From DAOMOD01 sp964526035 (lineage in GTDB: Bacteria; Pseudomonadota; Gammaproteobacteria; Xanthomonadales; BPKI01): a stretch of DNA of 42,731 nucleotides. The stretch lies in the NCBI GenBank assembly GCA_964526035.1, contig CAZGKE010000011.1:1-42731 (forward strand), given 5' to 3'. The translations under genes were made by a program, and so were the position numbers. Within the stretch, counting starts at the first letter, position 1, and every line of letters begins with the position of its first letter. This document shows positions 31,777 to 40,467 of this stretch, piece after piece. Under the pieces are notes generated by a model. It made no database searches. It was not told where the DNA came from and worked only from the letters and a program-made list of their open reading frames with translations.

Positions 31777-33682
31777 GGCGCCGCGCCATCCGCGTTCAGC
31801 ACGTGGTAGCGACCCGGCTTCAGCCCCTGCGCACGCATCTCGCGGCCGTCGCGCCAGCGCACCACGACATCCACCGGCGAGTCGTCGTCGCCGAGCCCGA
31901 ACAGCAGTCGTGGATCATGCGCGGACGCATAGCTGCCGTCGGTGCGCACCCGCCGCCACAGCGTACGCCCGTCTGCAAGCTGGATGCCTGCGCGTGCGCC
32001 GGTCGCGTCGATGCCTCGAGCGTCGAGCAGGCGCAGCCCGATCCACTGATGCCGCGCGCCGGCGCGGTTCATCAGCAGGCGGGCGCGGCCTCCGGCATTG
32101 TTGACGACCAGGTCGGGAGCGCCGTCATTGTCGAGGTCGCCCACGGCCAGTCCGCGGCCCACGGCGGGGTCGAGCAGCGCCGGCACCTGATGACTGACGT
32201 CCTCGAAGCGGCAGTCGCCGAGGTTGCGCATCAGCTGGTCGGGCTGCTCCAGCGGGAACGCACTGTCGCCGAGTCGTGACTCGGCCAGCGTGACCAGACC
32301 GTTGACGCTGGCCAGATCGAGCCAGCCGTCGAGATCGTAGTCGAGGAACACGATGCCGAAGCCGGTGTACTGCCAGCTCGGCATGGCGATGCCGCGCAGC
32401 CGTGTCTCGTCGCGGAAGGTGCCGGGACCGGTCTGCAGGTACAGCGTGTTGTGCTCGTTGGTGAGGTGGCTGACCACGATGTCGTCGCGACCATCGCCGT
32501 CACAGTCGGCGGCGTCGACGCCCATGCCCGCTTCCGCGCGACCCTCGGCGTTCACCGCCACGCCGGCGAGCAGCGCTTCGTTGCGGAAGGTGAAATCGCC
32601 GTTGTTCAGCCACAGCTCGTTGGCCATGCCGTCGTTGGCCACGTAGATATCGGGCAGGCCGTCGCCGTCGACGTCGAGGATCACCACGCCAAGCGAAGCG
32701 CCGCTGAAGCCGCGTATACCGGATCGCTCGGAAACGTCTTCGAAGCGGCCGTCGCCGAGATTGCGGTAGAGGGTGTTGGGCGCCGGGTCGTAGGCCTTGG
32801 GGCCGCAGTAGTCGAGCTGGCCCGCGGGAGAGAAGCACTGCTTGGTCTCGTCGGCGCGGTAGTCGAGGTAGTTCACCACGAACAGGTCGAGATGGCTGTC
32901 GCCGTCGAAGTCGTGGAAGGAGGCACCCACGCTCCAGGCCGAGTCGCCGACGCCTGCCTGGTGAGTGACATCGACAAAGCGACCGTCGCCCGTGTTGTGC
33001 AGCAGCCGGTTGGCGCCGAGATTGGCGAGGTAGATATCGGGATGACCGTCGCCATCGAAGTCGCCGACCGCCACGCCCATCCCGAGCGCCGAGACGGCGT
33101 GGCGGCCGCGATGATCGAGGGCGATGCCGCTTGCGTCGCTGACGTCTTCGAATCGCGGCGTGCGCGACGCACCGCTGCCTTGCACGCCAAGATTGCGGAA
33201 CAGCCGGTCGGAAGGCGCGGCGGCACCGCTCGCTGACGCCGTACGCACACCCTGCACGAGGTACACGTCGAGCAGGCCGTCACCGTCGTAGTCGAGCACG
33301 GCGACGCCGCTGCCGANNNNNNNNNNNNNNNNNNNNNNNNNNNNNNNNNNNNNNNNNNNNNNNNNNNNNNNNNNNNNNNNNNNNNNNNNNNNNNNNNNNN
33401 NNNNNNNNNNNNNNNNTACACGTCGAGCAGGCCGTCACCGTCGTAGTCGAGCACGGCGACGCCGCTGCCGACGATCTCGGGCATGCGCAGCGCACCGCGC
33501 GCGCCGTTGTCGTGCAGGAAGTCGAGCCCGGCGGCGGCGCTGGTGTCGACGAACGGCGGTTCGCCTGGAGCGGTGATCTGGTCAGGCGCCGCCTGCGGAT
33601 TCTGGTCGGGCTCCGCCGTGCTGCACGCGGTCAGCAGCAGGACCAGGAGCGGTACGGATGCGGTGGCGGGGCGTCGCGACAT
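31773..33682 (-). CDS. CRTAC1-family lipoprotein (FG-GAP/VCBS repeats, ASPIC/UnbV), split by an assembly gap
   Basis: An exported beta-propeller protein. It starts at 33682 (MSRRPATASVPLLVLLLTAC, lipobox Cys20). It continues with many calcium-binding-type DxDxDG repeats (LDYDGDGLLDVYL, GDFDGDGHPDIYLANLG, LDVDGDGLPDIYVAND, CDGDGRDDIVVSH) and ends with an ASPIC/UnbV domain (GRTLWRRVRTDGSYASAHDP, then LLFGLGDDDSPVDVVVRWRDG). The 100-N gap at 33317-33416 interrupts it and shifts the frame. The 55 bases before the gap (33262-33316) are repeated exactly just after it (33417-33471). Removing one copy and the N run restores one continuous frame of 584 residues, so the gene is very probably intact in the organism. 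It is coupled to the TPR lipoprotein downstream. Ligand unknown; adhesion or scaffold roles are inferred. Confidence 0.87.
33317..33416. other. Assembly gap (100 N) with duplicated flanks
   Basis: Exactly 100 N. The 55 bases ending at 33316 are identical to the 55 bases starting at 33417. This is the sign of two overlapping contigs that the scaffolder failed to merge, so little or no sequence is really missing. A true 55-bp tandem duplication is less likely because collapsing it restores the reading frame. Confidence 0.9.
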
Positions 33683-33720
33683 GCCGTCATCATCGCGCAG
33701 GCGCCGCCGCAGCCGCCACC

Positions 33721-34632
33721 TCAGGACAGGCCGAGTCGCCTGACAAGTTCCGCCGCCACCTCGGGCAGCTCGCGCAGCGGCGGCGACGACCAGGGCCGGT
33801 ATTCGAGACGCAGCGGACGCGCATGGCCGCGTTCGAGCAGGTCGCGATGGAAGCTGGCGAGCCGTTCGCCCGGCACTCGCGGCGCGGCATAAAGCACCGG
33901 CACACTGACCGCGCAGGCCTCCGACAGCATGTTCACCGAGTCGCCGGTCACGACGATGCGGTCGGCGTGGGCGAGCATGCCCGGATAGGCATTGTCGGCG
34001 TCGCCAGGCAGCGCGAAGCGGGCGTCGGGAAAGCGCGCACGCAGGGCGTTGACGGCCCAGGCCGGCGTGCGCCGCGAGGCGGCGATCATCAGACTGCCAT
34101 CGTCGCGCGCCTGCCAGTGCTCCAGGATCGTCGCCATCTTCAGCAGGTCGGCACGTCGCCAGCGCAGCTGTCGCGTCGGACCACCCAGAAGTACACAGGT
34201 GCGCGGACCCGGCAGTCCGCCGAGCGCAGCATATTGCTCTCGCGCCGACGCCAGCCAGGCGTCGTCGATGCCATGCAGGCTGCCCGTTGTAGCCACCACG
34301 TTGGCGCCGGTCAGACCGTCGTGACGCGGCGCCACCACCGCATCGAACAGGGCCGGGTCGATGCGCGGATCGAGAATCTGGACCGTGCGGACGCCCTGCT
34401 CGCGCAGCCGGCGGGTGGCCAGAGCGGCAAGACGCCCGCAGCCGATCGCCAGCTCCGGCCACGGCGGCTGCAGATCCAGATCGGACAACGACCCGAAATG
34501 CGGCGCCAGCAGGCGTGCCCGCCAGCGACCGCGCAGGCGGACGGTCTCGGCCTGCACGCCCAGCGCAGCGGCCAGCGCCAGCGCCTGGCGTTCGTTCCCG
34601 GCGGCGCCGTCGCTCAGCGCCCAGGCCTTCAC
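33721..34632 (-). CDS. ELM1/GtrOC1-like family protein (DUF1022)
   Basis: A 303-residue protein resembling the bacterial relatives of plant ELM1 ('mitochondrial fission ELM1 family'), which have a glycosyltransferase-B-like fold. Recognisable parts are VKAWALSDGAAGNERQALAL at the N terminus, VVAPRHDGLTGANVV, TCVLLGGPTRQLRW in the middle, and ADRIVVTGDSVNMLSEACA near the C terminus, the last like a nucleotide-sugar site. The GTG at 34632 overlaps the TGA of the LysR gene by four bases (GTGA), which fixes the start; the upstream open frame is a shadow. It is co-transcribed with LysR. The bacterial function is not established; an envelope-sugar role is possible but inferred. Confidence 0.8.
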   Translation of the reverse strand: MKAWALSDGAAGNERQALALAAALGVQAETVRLRGRWRARLLAPHFGSLSDLDLQPPWPELAIGCGRLAALATRRLREQGVRTVQILDPRIDPALFDAVVAPRHDGLTGANVVATTGSLHGIDDAWLASAREQYAALGGLPGPRTCVLLGGPTRQLRWRRADLLKMATILEHWQARDDGSLMIAASRRTPAWAVNALRARFPDARFALPGDADNAYPGMLAHADRIVVTGDSVNMLSEACAVSVPVLYAAPRVPGERLASFHRDLLERGHARPLRLEYRPWSSPPLRELPEVAAELVRRLGLS

Positions 34633-35564
34633 GCGGCCACCGACTCCATCGGCGGCCCGGCGGGGACGCCGGCCGCTTCGAAGGCTGCGAAGTAGCGCAT
34701 CAGGAACTCCACCAGCAGCCGCGTTTTCGGCAGGTCGGCCCGACGCCGCGGCAGGACTGCGCGCAGCCGCGCAGACGGCACGCTGTAGTCGCCCAGCACT
34801 TCCTGCAGGCGGCCCTCGTCCAGATCGTCCGCGCACAGGAAGCGCGGCAGCACGGCCACACCGCGGCCCGCCAGCGCCAGCGAGCGCATCACCCCGCCGT
34901 TGTTGGAGGTGGCGAGCGGCGATACCGTGACGGTGTGGCGCTGACCGTCGCGCTCGAACGCCCAGTCCTGGCCGGAACCGGCGTGCAGGTAATGGATGAC
35001 CTGGTGTTGCCGCAGGTCGGCCGGCACTCGCGGCGAAGGCTGCGCACGCAGATAGGCAGGTGCCGCGACGCAGACCAGGGCCACGCGGCAGATCGGCTCC
35101 TCGTGGTACTGCCCGGAAATGCGCTCGGCATCATTCAGAACCAGGTCGTAGCCTTCTTCCACCGGATCGATTTCGCGGTCGTTGAGGATGACTTCGGCGT
35201 GGATCTCCGGATGCCTGCCCATGAAGCAGGCCAGCGCCGGACCGAGGAAGGCGATGCCGAACGAGGTCGGGCTGGACACCCTGAGCGAGCCGCGCAGGGC
35301 GGCCGCTCCGGCGCTGACCTCGGCCTCGACAGCGTCCATTTCCTCGACGATCGGCGCCATGCGTTCGCGGTACAGGGTGCCCGACTCGGTGAGCCGGACG
35401 CGCCGCGTGGTGCGCAGCAGCAAGGGCGTGCCGAGCGCCTCCTCGAGATCGCGGACGCGGCGGCTGGCCAGTGATCGGGCGATGCCGAGCTGTTCGGCGG
35501 CGGCGGTGAAATTCTCCAGCTCGGCGACGCGGAGAAAGGTGCGAATGGCGGTCAGTTGGTCCAT
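34629..35564 (-). CDS. LysR-family transcriptional regulator
   Basis: A 311-residue LysR-type regulator. The N-terminal winged helix-turn-helix is AIRTFLRVAELENFTAAAEQ followed by LGIARSLASRRVRDLEEALG. The effector-binding domain begins near residue 90 (LRGSLRVSSPTSFGIAFLGP). It resembles the CrgA/AaeR-like subgroup (HPEIHAEVILNDREIDPVEEGYDL). I use the ATG at 35564 (MDQLTAIRTF), the standard N terminus; the open frame extends to 35642 without family similarity. It is divergent from the YceI gene, and LysR proteins usually control the divergent gene, so yceI and the following pirin are the likely targets. It shares a transcript with the ELM1-like gene. Confidence 0.94.
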   Translation of the reverse strand: MDQLTAIRTFLRVAELENFTAAAEQLGIARSLASRRVRDLEEALGTPLLLRTTRRVRLTESGTLYRERMAPIVEEMDAVEAEVSAGAAALRGSLRVSSPTSFGIAFLGPALACFMGRHPEIHAEVILNDREIDPVEEGYDLVLNDAERISGQYHEEPICRVALVCVAAPAYLRAQPSPRVPADLRQHQVIHYLHAGSGQDWAFERDGQRHTVTVSPLATSNNGGVMRSLALAGRGVAVLPRFLCADDLDEGRLQEVLGDYSVPSARLRAVLPRRRADLPKTRLLVEFLMRYFAAFEAAGVPAGPPMESVAA

Positions 35565-35690
35565 ATGTGTCGAAATGTAAACAACGAGGTCGAATTGACG
35601 GATATTATATGGACGTTTGTCTACTTTGTATGCTGTAGCCACGTGACCGGCGTCGGCCGCGTCGTTTCACCCATCACCCAGGAGATTGCC
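35565..35690. promoter_or_regulatory. Divergent lysR / yceI promoter region
   Basis: The 126-bp gap is clearly richer in A/T than its surroundings between 35570 and 35635. On the minus strand, TATAAT (complement of 35604-35609) is a perfect -10 for lysR, with CATACA 17 bp upstream as a weak -35. On the plus strand, TTGACG at 35595-35600 could be a -35 for yceI with only a poor -10. A LysR site (T-N11-A) would be expected here, but no single copy can be singled out by eye. The yceI ribosome-binding site AGGAGA lies at 35680-35685. Confidence 0.45.
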
Positions 35691-36272
35691 ATGATCCGTC
35701 CATCCGTCCTCGCCGTGACTCTCGCCGCAGCGCTCGCAAGTCCCTACGCCGAGGCCGCGCAGCCCTGGCAGGCTGACCTTGCCCATACCCAGGTGCTGTT
35801 CACCGTCAACCACCTCGGCTTCACCAACCTGACCGGCCAGTTCCGCGTGGTCGCGGCCGACCTGCAGCTCGACACCGACGACTGGTCGAAATCGTCGGTG
35901 ACCGCGACCCTGGAAGCCGCCAGCGTCGACATGAACCACGAAGGCATCGATCGCCATCTCAAGAATCCCGACTTCTTCGATGTCGACAATCATGCCGCGC
36001 TGAGCTTCCGCAGCACCGCAGTCGAACAGGTGGGCGAGGGACGCCTGAAGCTCGACGGCGAGCTGACCATGATCGGCAAGACCCTTCCGGTCAGCCTCGA
36101 CGTCACCATCAACAAGCTCGGCGCGCATCCGATGCGCGGCACGCCCTGGGTCGGCTTCCGCGCCGAGGGCAGCCTGAAGCGCAGCGCGTGGGGCATGGAC
36201 TACGGCGTGCCCAACGTCGGTGACGAGGTCGGCATCATCATCAACCTCGAAGCTTCCGGACCTGCCGAGTAA
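35691..36272 (+). CDS. YceI family periplasmic protein
   Basis: A 193-residue exported protein with a signal peptide (PSVLAVTLAAALASPYAEA, then AQPWQ). YceI proteins are lipocalin-like barrels that bind isoprenoid-type lipids such as polyprenols. Family features are WQADLAHTQVLFTVNHLGFT, the DVDNHAALSF segment preceded by HLKNPDFF, LTMIGKTLPVSLDV and KRSAWGMDYGVPNVGDEVGI at the C terminus. It has the ATG at 35691 with AGGAGA nine bases ahead. It is divergent from the LysR gene and lies 4 bp before the pirin start, so it heads a yceI-pirin operon probably under LysR control. Often linked to acid, osmotic or oxidative stress; the exact ligand is unknown. Confidence 0.94.
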   Translation: MIRPSVLAVTLAAALASPYAEAAQPWQADLAHTQVLFTVNHLGFTNLTGQFRVVAADLQLDTDDWSKSSVTATLEAASVDMNHEGIDRHLKNPDFFDVDNHAALSFRSTAVEQVGEGRLKLDGELTMIGKTLPVSLDVTINKLGAHPMRGTPWVGFRAEGSLKRSAWGMDYGVPNVGDEVGIIINLEASGPAE

Positions 36273-36276
36273 CTCC

Positions 36277-36978
36277 ATGCTGTCGTTGCGTCGCGCCGCC
36301 GACCGCGGTCGGGCCAGCTTCGGCTGGCTCGATTCGCGGCACACCTTTTCCTTCGGCGAGTACTACGACCCGCAGCATATGGGCTTCGGCCCGCTGCGGG
36401 TGATCAATGACGATCGCGTGGCGCCGGGCGGAGGTTTCGCGCCGCACGGTCACGCCAACATGGAGATCATCACCTACGTGGTCGAAGGGGAACTGGAGCA
36501 TCGCGACAGCCTCGGCCACGGTTCGGTGATCCGACCCGGCGACGTGCAGCGCATGAGCGCCGGCCTCGGCATTCGCCACAGCGAATTCAATGCTTCCAGA
36601 GTCGAGCCGGTGCGCTTCCTGCAGATCTGGGTGCAGCCGGACCAGCTCGACGCCGAGGCCGACTACGCGCAGAAGTTCTTCCCCGACAGCGAGCGCAGCG
36701 GACGACTGTGTCTGGTCATCGACCCGTCAGGCGCCGACGGCGCGCTGTCGATACGCCAGGATGCGCGGATGTATGCGGGGCTCCTGAAGCACGGTGAGGT
36801 CGTCACCCATGCGCTCGATCGCGGACGCCGCGCCTGGGTGCAGGTGGCGCGCGGCGCGCTGCAGCTCAATGGGCAAGCGCTGACCGAAGGTGACGGCGCC
36901 GCGCTGCGCGAAGTCGACGCCCTGCACCTTTGCGCAGACAGCGACGGGGCCGAGGTGCTGGTGTTCGATCTGCCGTAA
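36277..36978 (+). CDS. Pirin family protein (YhhW-like cupin)
   Basis: A 233-residue bicupin. The N-terminal cupin holds the four iron ligands His57, His59, His101 and Glu103 (FAPHGHANMEIITYV and LGIRHSEFN), nearly the same positions as in human pirin. The C-terminal cupin is shorter (YAGLLKHGEVVTHALD). Bacterial YhhW-type pirins have quercetin 2,3-dioxygenase activity in vitro; the physiological role is usually redox sensing or unknown. ATG at 36277, 4 bp after yceI, with no separate promoter. A strong hairpin (36982-37007) follows the stop and faces the convergent S9 peptidase gene. Confidence 0.94.
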   Translation: MLSLRRAADRGRASFGWLDSRHTFSFGEYYDPQHMGFGPLRVINDDRVAPGGGFAPHGHANMEIITYVVEGELEHRDSLGHGSVIRPGDVQRMSAGLGIRHSEFNASRVEPVRFLQIWVQPDQLDAEADYAQKFFPDSERSGRLCLVIDPSGADGALSIRQDARMYAGLLKHGEVVTHALDRGRRAWVQVARGALQLNGQALTEGDGAALREVDALHLCADSDGAEVLVFDLP

Positions 36979-36981
36979 GGC

Positions 36982-37007
36982 ATCGCGCCGGGCAGGCCCG
37001 GCGCGAT
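36982..37007. terminator. Bidirectional terminator-like hairpin
   Basis: ATCGCGCCGGG and CCCGGCGCGAT form a perfect 11-bp stem with a CAGG loop, between the stops of the convergent pirin and S9 peptidase genes. There is no clear T run on either side, so termination is inferred from position and stem strength. Confidence 0.7.
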
Positions 37008-37019
37008 ATGGGGATTGCT

Positions 37020-38342
37020 TCAGGGCGCAGGGTCGGGTGCGGAGTGCTGCGCCTTGCGCGGACCCAGGTGCTTGGCGAGGAAGCGCTCCACCGCCGTGTA
37101 GAACTCCACCTGGTTCTCGAACTTGCGGAATCCGTGGCCCTCATCGTCCTTGACGATCACCTCGTAGGGTTTGCCAGCCTGCTTCATGGCCTCTTCCATC
37201 ACTTCCAGGTGCTTGATCACCACGCGCGGATCCTGTTTGCCGTAAGCCATCAGCACCGGCGCCTGGATCCTGCTGGCGTGATTGGTGGGCGAGCGGTCCT
37301 CGAGCATGGCCTTGTCTTCCTTCGGATCGCCGATCTGGCGCTTCATGGTCTCCATGTTGGAGGCCCAGGCGCCCGGCGCGGTTTCGAACAGCAGCGGGAT
37401 GGAGGTGACGCCCACGTAGTTGATGCCGCAGCGGTACAGCTCCGGTGTGTAGGCCAGCCCGGCCATCACTGCGTAGCCGCCGTAGCTGGCGCCGTAGATA
37501 CACACGCGCTCCGCGTCGGCGATGCCCTGGTCGATCGCCCACTGCACGGCGTCGCTGATGTCGTCCTGCATCTTGAAACCCCATTCGCGGTTGCCGGCCA
37601 TCATCAGGCTCTCGCCGTAGCCGGTGGAGCCGCGGAAGTTGACCTGCAACACTGCATAGCCGCGGTTGGCGAGGAACTGCACCTCGGGATTGAAGCCGTA
37701 GGCGTCACGCGCCCACGGTCCGCCGTGCGGATTCACCACCAGCGGCAGGTCCTTCGCCTCGACCCCGCGCGGCGTGGTCAGGTAGCCGTGCAGGGTCAGC
37801 CCGTCGCGCGACTGGTACTTGATCGGCTGCATCGGCGCCATGTCCGCCGGCTTCAGCCATTCGCGCGATGACGCCAGCTCCTCCAGGCGCATGTTCTCGA
37901 TGTCGAACAGGTAGTAGCGGCCNNNNNNNNNNNNNNNNNNNNNNNNNNNNNNNNNNNNNNNNNNNNNNNNNNNNNNNNNNNNNNNNNNNNNNNNNNNNNN
38001 NNNNNNNNNNNNNNNNNNNNNNTTGCCGTCCTTGTCCATGAAGTACAGCAGGCGATCGTTGTTGGCCCACACGAAGCCGGACACGTCCTGGTGCACCACG
38101 CCGGTCACCACCCGCGGCTGCCGGGTTTTCAGGTCGATCACCACGATGTTCATGCGCGTGGCGCCGTTGGGAGCCTTCAGCGGCGCCAGCGCCGCCATGT
38201 GCCTGCCGTCCGGGGACAGTGACATGTTCGAGAATTCGGGCTTGCGGAAGAACGACTCGAGCGGAAGCTCGGCGACCTGCGCATGGCTCAGGGACGAAAA
38301 CAGGAACGCGGCGAACGCCGCAATGTGCACCAGACTTCTCAT
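37020..38342 (-). CDS. S9 family (prolyl oligopeptidase-type) peptidase, exported, interrupted by a gap
   Basis: A secreted serine peptidase. The ATG at 38342, with Shine-Dalgarno GGGAG, gives a signal peptide (RSLVHIAAFAAFLFSSLSHA, then QVAELPLESFF). The start of a beta-propeller follows (SLSPDGRHMAALAPL, VWANNDRLLYFMDKDG). The 100-N gap then removes part of the propeller. After it comes a complete alpha/beta-hydrolase domain with NPHGGPWARD, the nucleophile motif GASYGG, the Asp in YGKQDPRV and the His in DEGHGF. About 407 residues are visible, while relatives usually have 600-700, so perhaps 600-800 bp are missing in the gap (inference). Both flanks are in the same frame, but the N count is arbitrary. 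It is divergent from the M28 peptidase gene. Confidence 0.9.
   Translation of the reverse strand: MRSLVHIAAFAAFLFSSLSHAQVAELPLESFFRKPEFSNMSLSPDGRHMAALAPLKAPNGATRMNIVVIDLKTRQPRVVTGVVHQDVSGFVWANNDRLLYFMDKDGXXXXXXXXXXXXXXXXXXXXXXXXXXXXXXXXXXGRYYLFDIENMRLEELASSREWLKPADMAPMQPIKYQSRDGLTLHGYLTTPRGVEAKDLPLVVNPHGGPWARDAYGFNPEVQFLANRGYAVLQVNFRGSTGYGESLMMAGNREWGFKMQDDISDAVQWAIDQGIADAERVCIYGASYGGYAVMAGLAYTPELYRCGINYVGVTSIPLLFETAPGAWASNMETMKRQIGDPKEDKAMLEDRSPTNHASRIQAPVLMAYGKQDPRVVIKHLEVMEEAMKQAGKPYEVIVKDDEGHGFRKFENQVEFYTAVERFLAKHLGPRKAQHSAPDPAP
37923..38022. other. Assembly gap (100 N), true missing sequence
   Basis: Exactly 100 N inside the S9 peptidase gene. Unlike the first gap, the flanks are not duplicated, and the protein lacks propeller blades expected between FMDKDG and GRYYLFDIENM. 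The real length is therefore unknown and probably several hundred bases. Confidence 0.85.
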
Positions 38343-38454
38343 GATGGGCTCCCGACCAGAAGTGCGCTGCCTGCGTGACAGCCGCCAATTGGGCATCATA
38401 GGGCCTGCTACCATCCTGCCTCCAGTGCCAACTGTCATGTATCCGGACCGTCAT

Positions 38455-40194
38455 ATGAACGCATCCCCCCTCTTCCTGCGCCTGCTGCTCGCCGCCGGCG
38501 TCGCCGTGGCCCTTGCCGCCTGTTCACCTGAAGAACCCGCTCCGCCGCCTGCACCTGAAGCTGCCGCGACCACGCCCGCCGAGGCGGCACCGGCGCAGCA
38601 CGTCTTCAGCGCGGCCATTACCGCTTCCGACTATGCCGAACACCTGAAGACGCTTTCTTCCGACGAGTTCGAGGGCCGCGCACCGGGCAGTCGCGGAGAG
38701 CGCCTCACCACCACCTACCTCAGCGAGCAGTTCGCCCGCATCGGCCTGAAGCCCGGCAATCAAGGCGACTGGTTCCAGGCGGTTCCGATGGTGGAGATCA
38801 CCCGTCCCGAGGAATCGCCGCTGGTGCTGCGCCAGGGCGACGAGGAAGTGGTGCTGGCCGCCACCACCGATGTGGTGCTCGGCTCGACGCGCCCGGTGGA
38901 GCGCATCGGCATCGACAATTCGCCGATGGTGTTCGTCGGCTACGGCATCGTCGCTCCCGAGTACGGCTGGAACGATTACGAGGGCCTCGATGTCACCGGC
39001 AAGACGGTGGTGATCCTGGTCAACGATCCGGGTTTCGCGACCCAGGATGCGGAGCTGTTCCGCGGCAACACCATGACCTACTACGGGCGCTGGACCTACA
39101 AGTACGAAGAAGCCGCCCGCCAGGGTGCCGCCGCGGCGCTGATCATCCACGAGACCGCTGCGGCCAGCTATCCCTGGGAAGTGGTCACCAATTCCTGGAC
39201 CGGCCCGCAGTTCGACCTGCCCGACGGCGACAGCGCACCGCCGCGCCTTGACCTCGAAGGCTGGCTGACGCTGGAAGCGGCCACCGCGCTGTTCGCCCGC
39301 GCCGGTCACGACCTGTCGGCGCTGATGGAACAGGCACAAAGCCGCGAGTTCCGCGCCGTCGACCTCGGCACCACGGCGACCGCCAGCATCGGCCAGCGGG
39401 TACGCACGGCCAGCTCGAACAGCGTCATCGGCGTGCTGCCAGGCAGCGAGGCAGCGGATGAATACGTGCTGTTCATGGCGCACTGGGACCACCTTGGGCG
39501 GGTCTTCGGGCGGCCGGGCAGCGACGGCATATTCAACGGCGCCATCGACAACGCTACCGGTACCGCGGCGCTGCTGGAGCTGGCCGAGGCCTTCGCTGCG
39601 GGCGAACCGCCGCGGCGCACCCTGATCTTCGCCGCGGTGACGCTCGAAGAATCCGGCCTGCTCGGTTCGCGCTGGTATGCGCAAAACCCGATCTATCCGC
39701 TGGAAACCACCGCTGCGGTGATCAACATGGACGCCATGACCGTGGTCGGCCCCACCCGCGACGTGGTGGTGGTCGGCTACGGCAACTCGGAGCTGGAGGA
39801 CTATCTGAGGGAGGCCGCCGAAGCTCAGAACCGCATCGTGGTGCAGGAAGCCCATCCCGAGCGCGGCTACTACTACCGGTCCGATCACTTCAACTTCGCC
39901 AAGGCCGGCGTGCCCGCGCTGTATGCCAAGGGCGGCACCGACCACGTCGAGAAGGGTCAGGCGCACGGCCAGGCGATCCAGGACGACTACAACAGCAACC
40001 GCTACCACAAGCCCGCTGACGTCTACGACCCCGAGTGGGATCTGCGCGGCGTGGTGCAGGACATGGAGCTGCTGAAGGCGGTCGCCGGGCGCATCGCCAA
40101 CGAGTCGGGCTGGCCGAACTGGTACGAAGGCACCGAATTCCGCGCGTTGCGCGAGCAAAGCAACGAGGCGCGCCAGGCCGACAGCGCCGAATGA
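38455..40194 (+). CDS. M28 family metallopeptidase lipoprotein
   Basis: A 579-residue exported lipoprotein (lipobox ALAAC, Cys23). An N-terminal segment is followed by a PA-domain insert (DVTGKTVVILVNDPGFATQ, and RQGAAAALIIHETAAASYP). The M28 aminopeptidase core then shows the two-zinc site: His343 in HWDHLG, Asp365 in IDNATG, catalytic Glu398 and ligand Glu399 in LEESGLLGS, Asp426 in INMDAM and His518 in YHKPADVYD. All ligands are present, so it should be active on peptides at the cell surface or in the periplasm. I chose the ATG at 38455 to begin the signal peptide; an ATG at 38437 is in frame. It is divergent from the S9 peptidase, so the pair looks like a peptide-scavenging locus. A terminator-like hairpin follows. 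Confidence 0.94.
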   Translation: MNASPLFLRLLLAAGVAVALAACSPEEPAPPPAPEAAATTPAEAAPAQHVFSAAITASDYAEHLKTLSSDEFEGRAPGSRGERLTTTYLSEQFARIGLKPGNQGDWFQAVPMVEITRPEESPLVLRQGDEEVVLAATTDVVLGSTRPVERIGIDNSPMVFVGYGIVAPEYGWNDYEGLDVTGKTVVILVNDPGFATQDAELFRGNTMTYYGRWTYKYEEAARQGAAAALIIHETAAASYPWEVVTNSWTGPQFDLPDGDSAPPRLDLEGWLTLEAATALFARAGHDLSALMEQAQSREFRAVDLGTTATASIGQRVRTASSNSVIGVLPGSEAADEYVLFMAHWDHLGRVFGRPGSDGIFNGAIDNATGTAALLELAEAFAAGEPPRRTLIFAAVTLEESGLLGSRWYAQNPIYPLETTAAVINMDAMTVVGPTRDVVVVGYGNSELEDYLREAAEAQNRIVVQEAHPERGYYYRSDHFNFAKAGVPALYAKGGTDHVEKGQAHGQAIQDDYNSNRYHKPADVYDPEWDLRGVVQDMELLKAVAGRIANESGWPNWYEGTEFRALREQSNEARQADSAE

Positions 40195-40198
40195 CCTT

Positions 40199-40230
40199 CG
40201 CCGGGGCGCTGCGCGCGCCGCGCCCCGGCG
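40199..40230 (+). terminator. Terminator-like hairpin after the M28 peptidase
   Basis: CGCCGGGGCG (40199-40208) and CGCCCCGGCG (40221-40230) form a perfect 10-bp stem with a 12-base loop, six bases after the stop. No T run follows. The remaining 237 bp to the next gene contain only a second small hairpin (AAACCGC-CCGTT-GCGGTTT, 40422-40440), probably in the leader of the DUF3034 gene. Confidence 0.6.
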
Positions 40231-40467
40231 TCAATGCCCACGCAAGCCACAGCCGGCGGTTGCGCGGGCGTGTCAGCAGGCTTCGGAACCTCCCGCTGCG
40301 ACGCGAGAGGAGCGATTGAGCGAGTTTTTCGTGAAGGCGGCATGAAGCCCATACCGCGATGATGTGAAATCCGCCGGATCGCTGCATCCGCGTGCGCGCA
40401 ACCCCCGTACCCGTGTTGGTGAAACCGCCCGTTGCGGTTTCGTTCAACCAGATTTCGGGGGATATCC

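Noticed and set aside
31773..33682. CRTAC1 gene as a frameshifted pseudogene
   Set aside because: The frameshift comes from the duplicated contig ends and the N run; collapsing them restores the frame.
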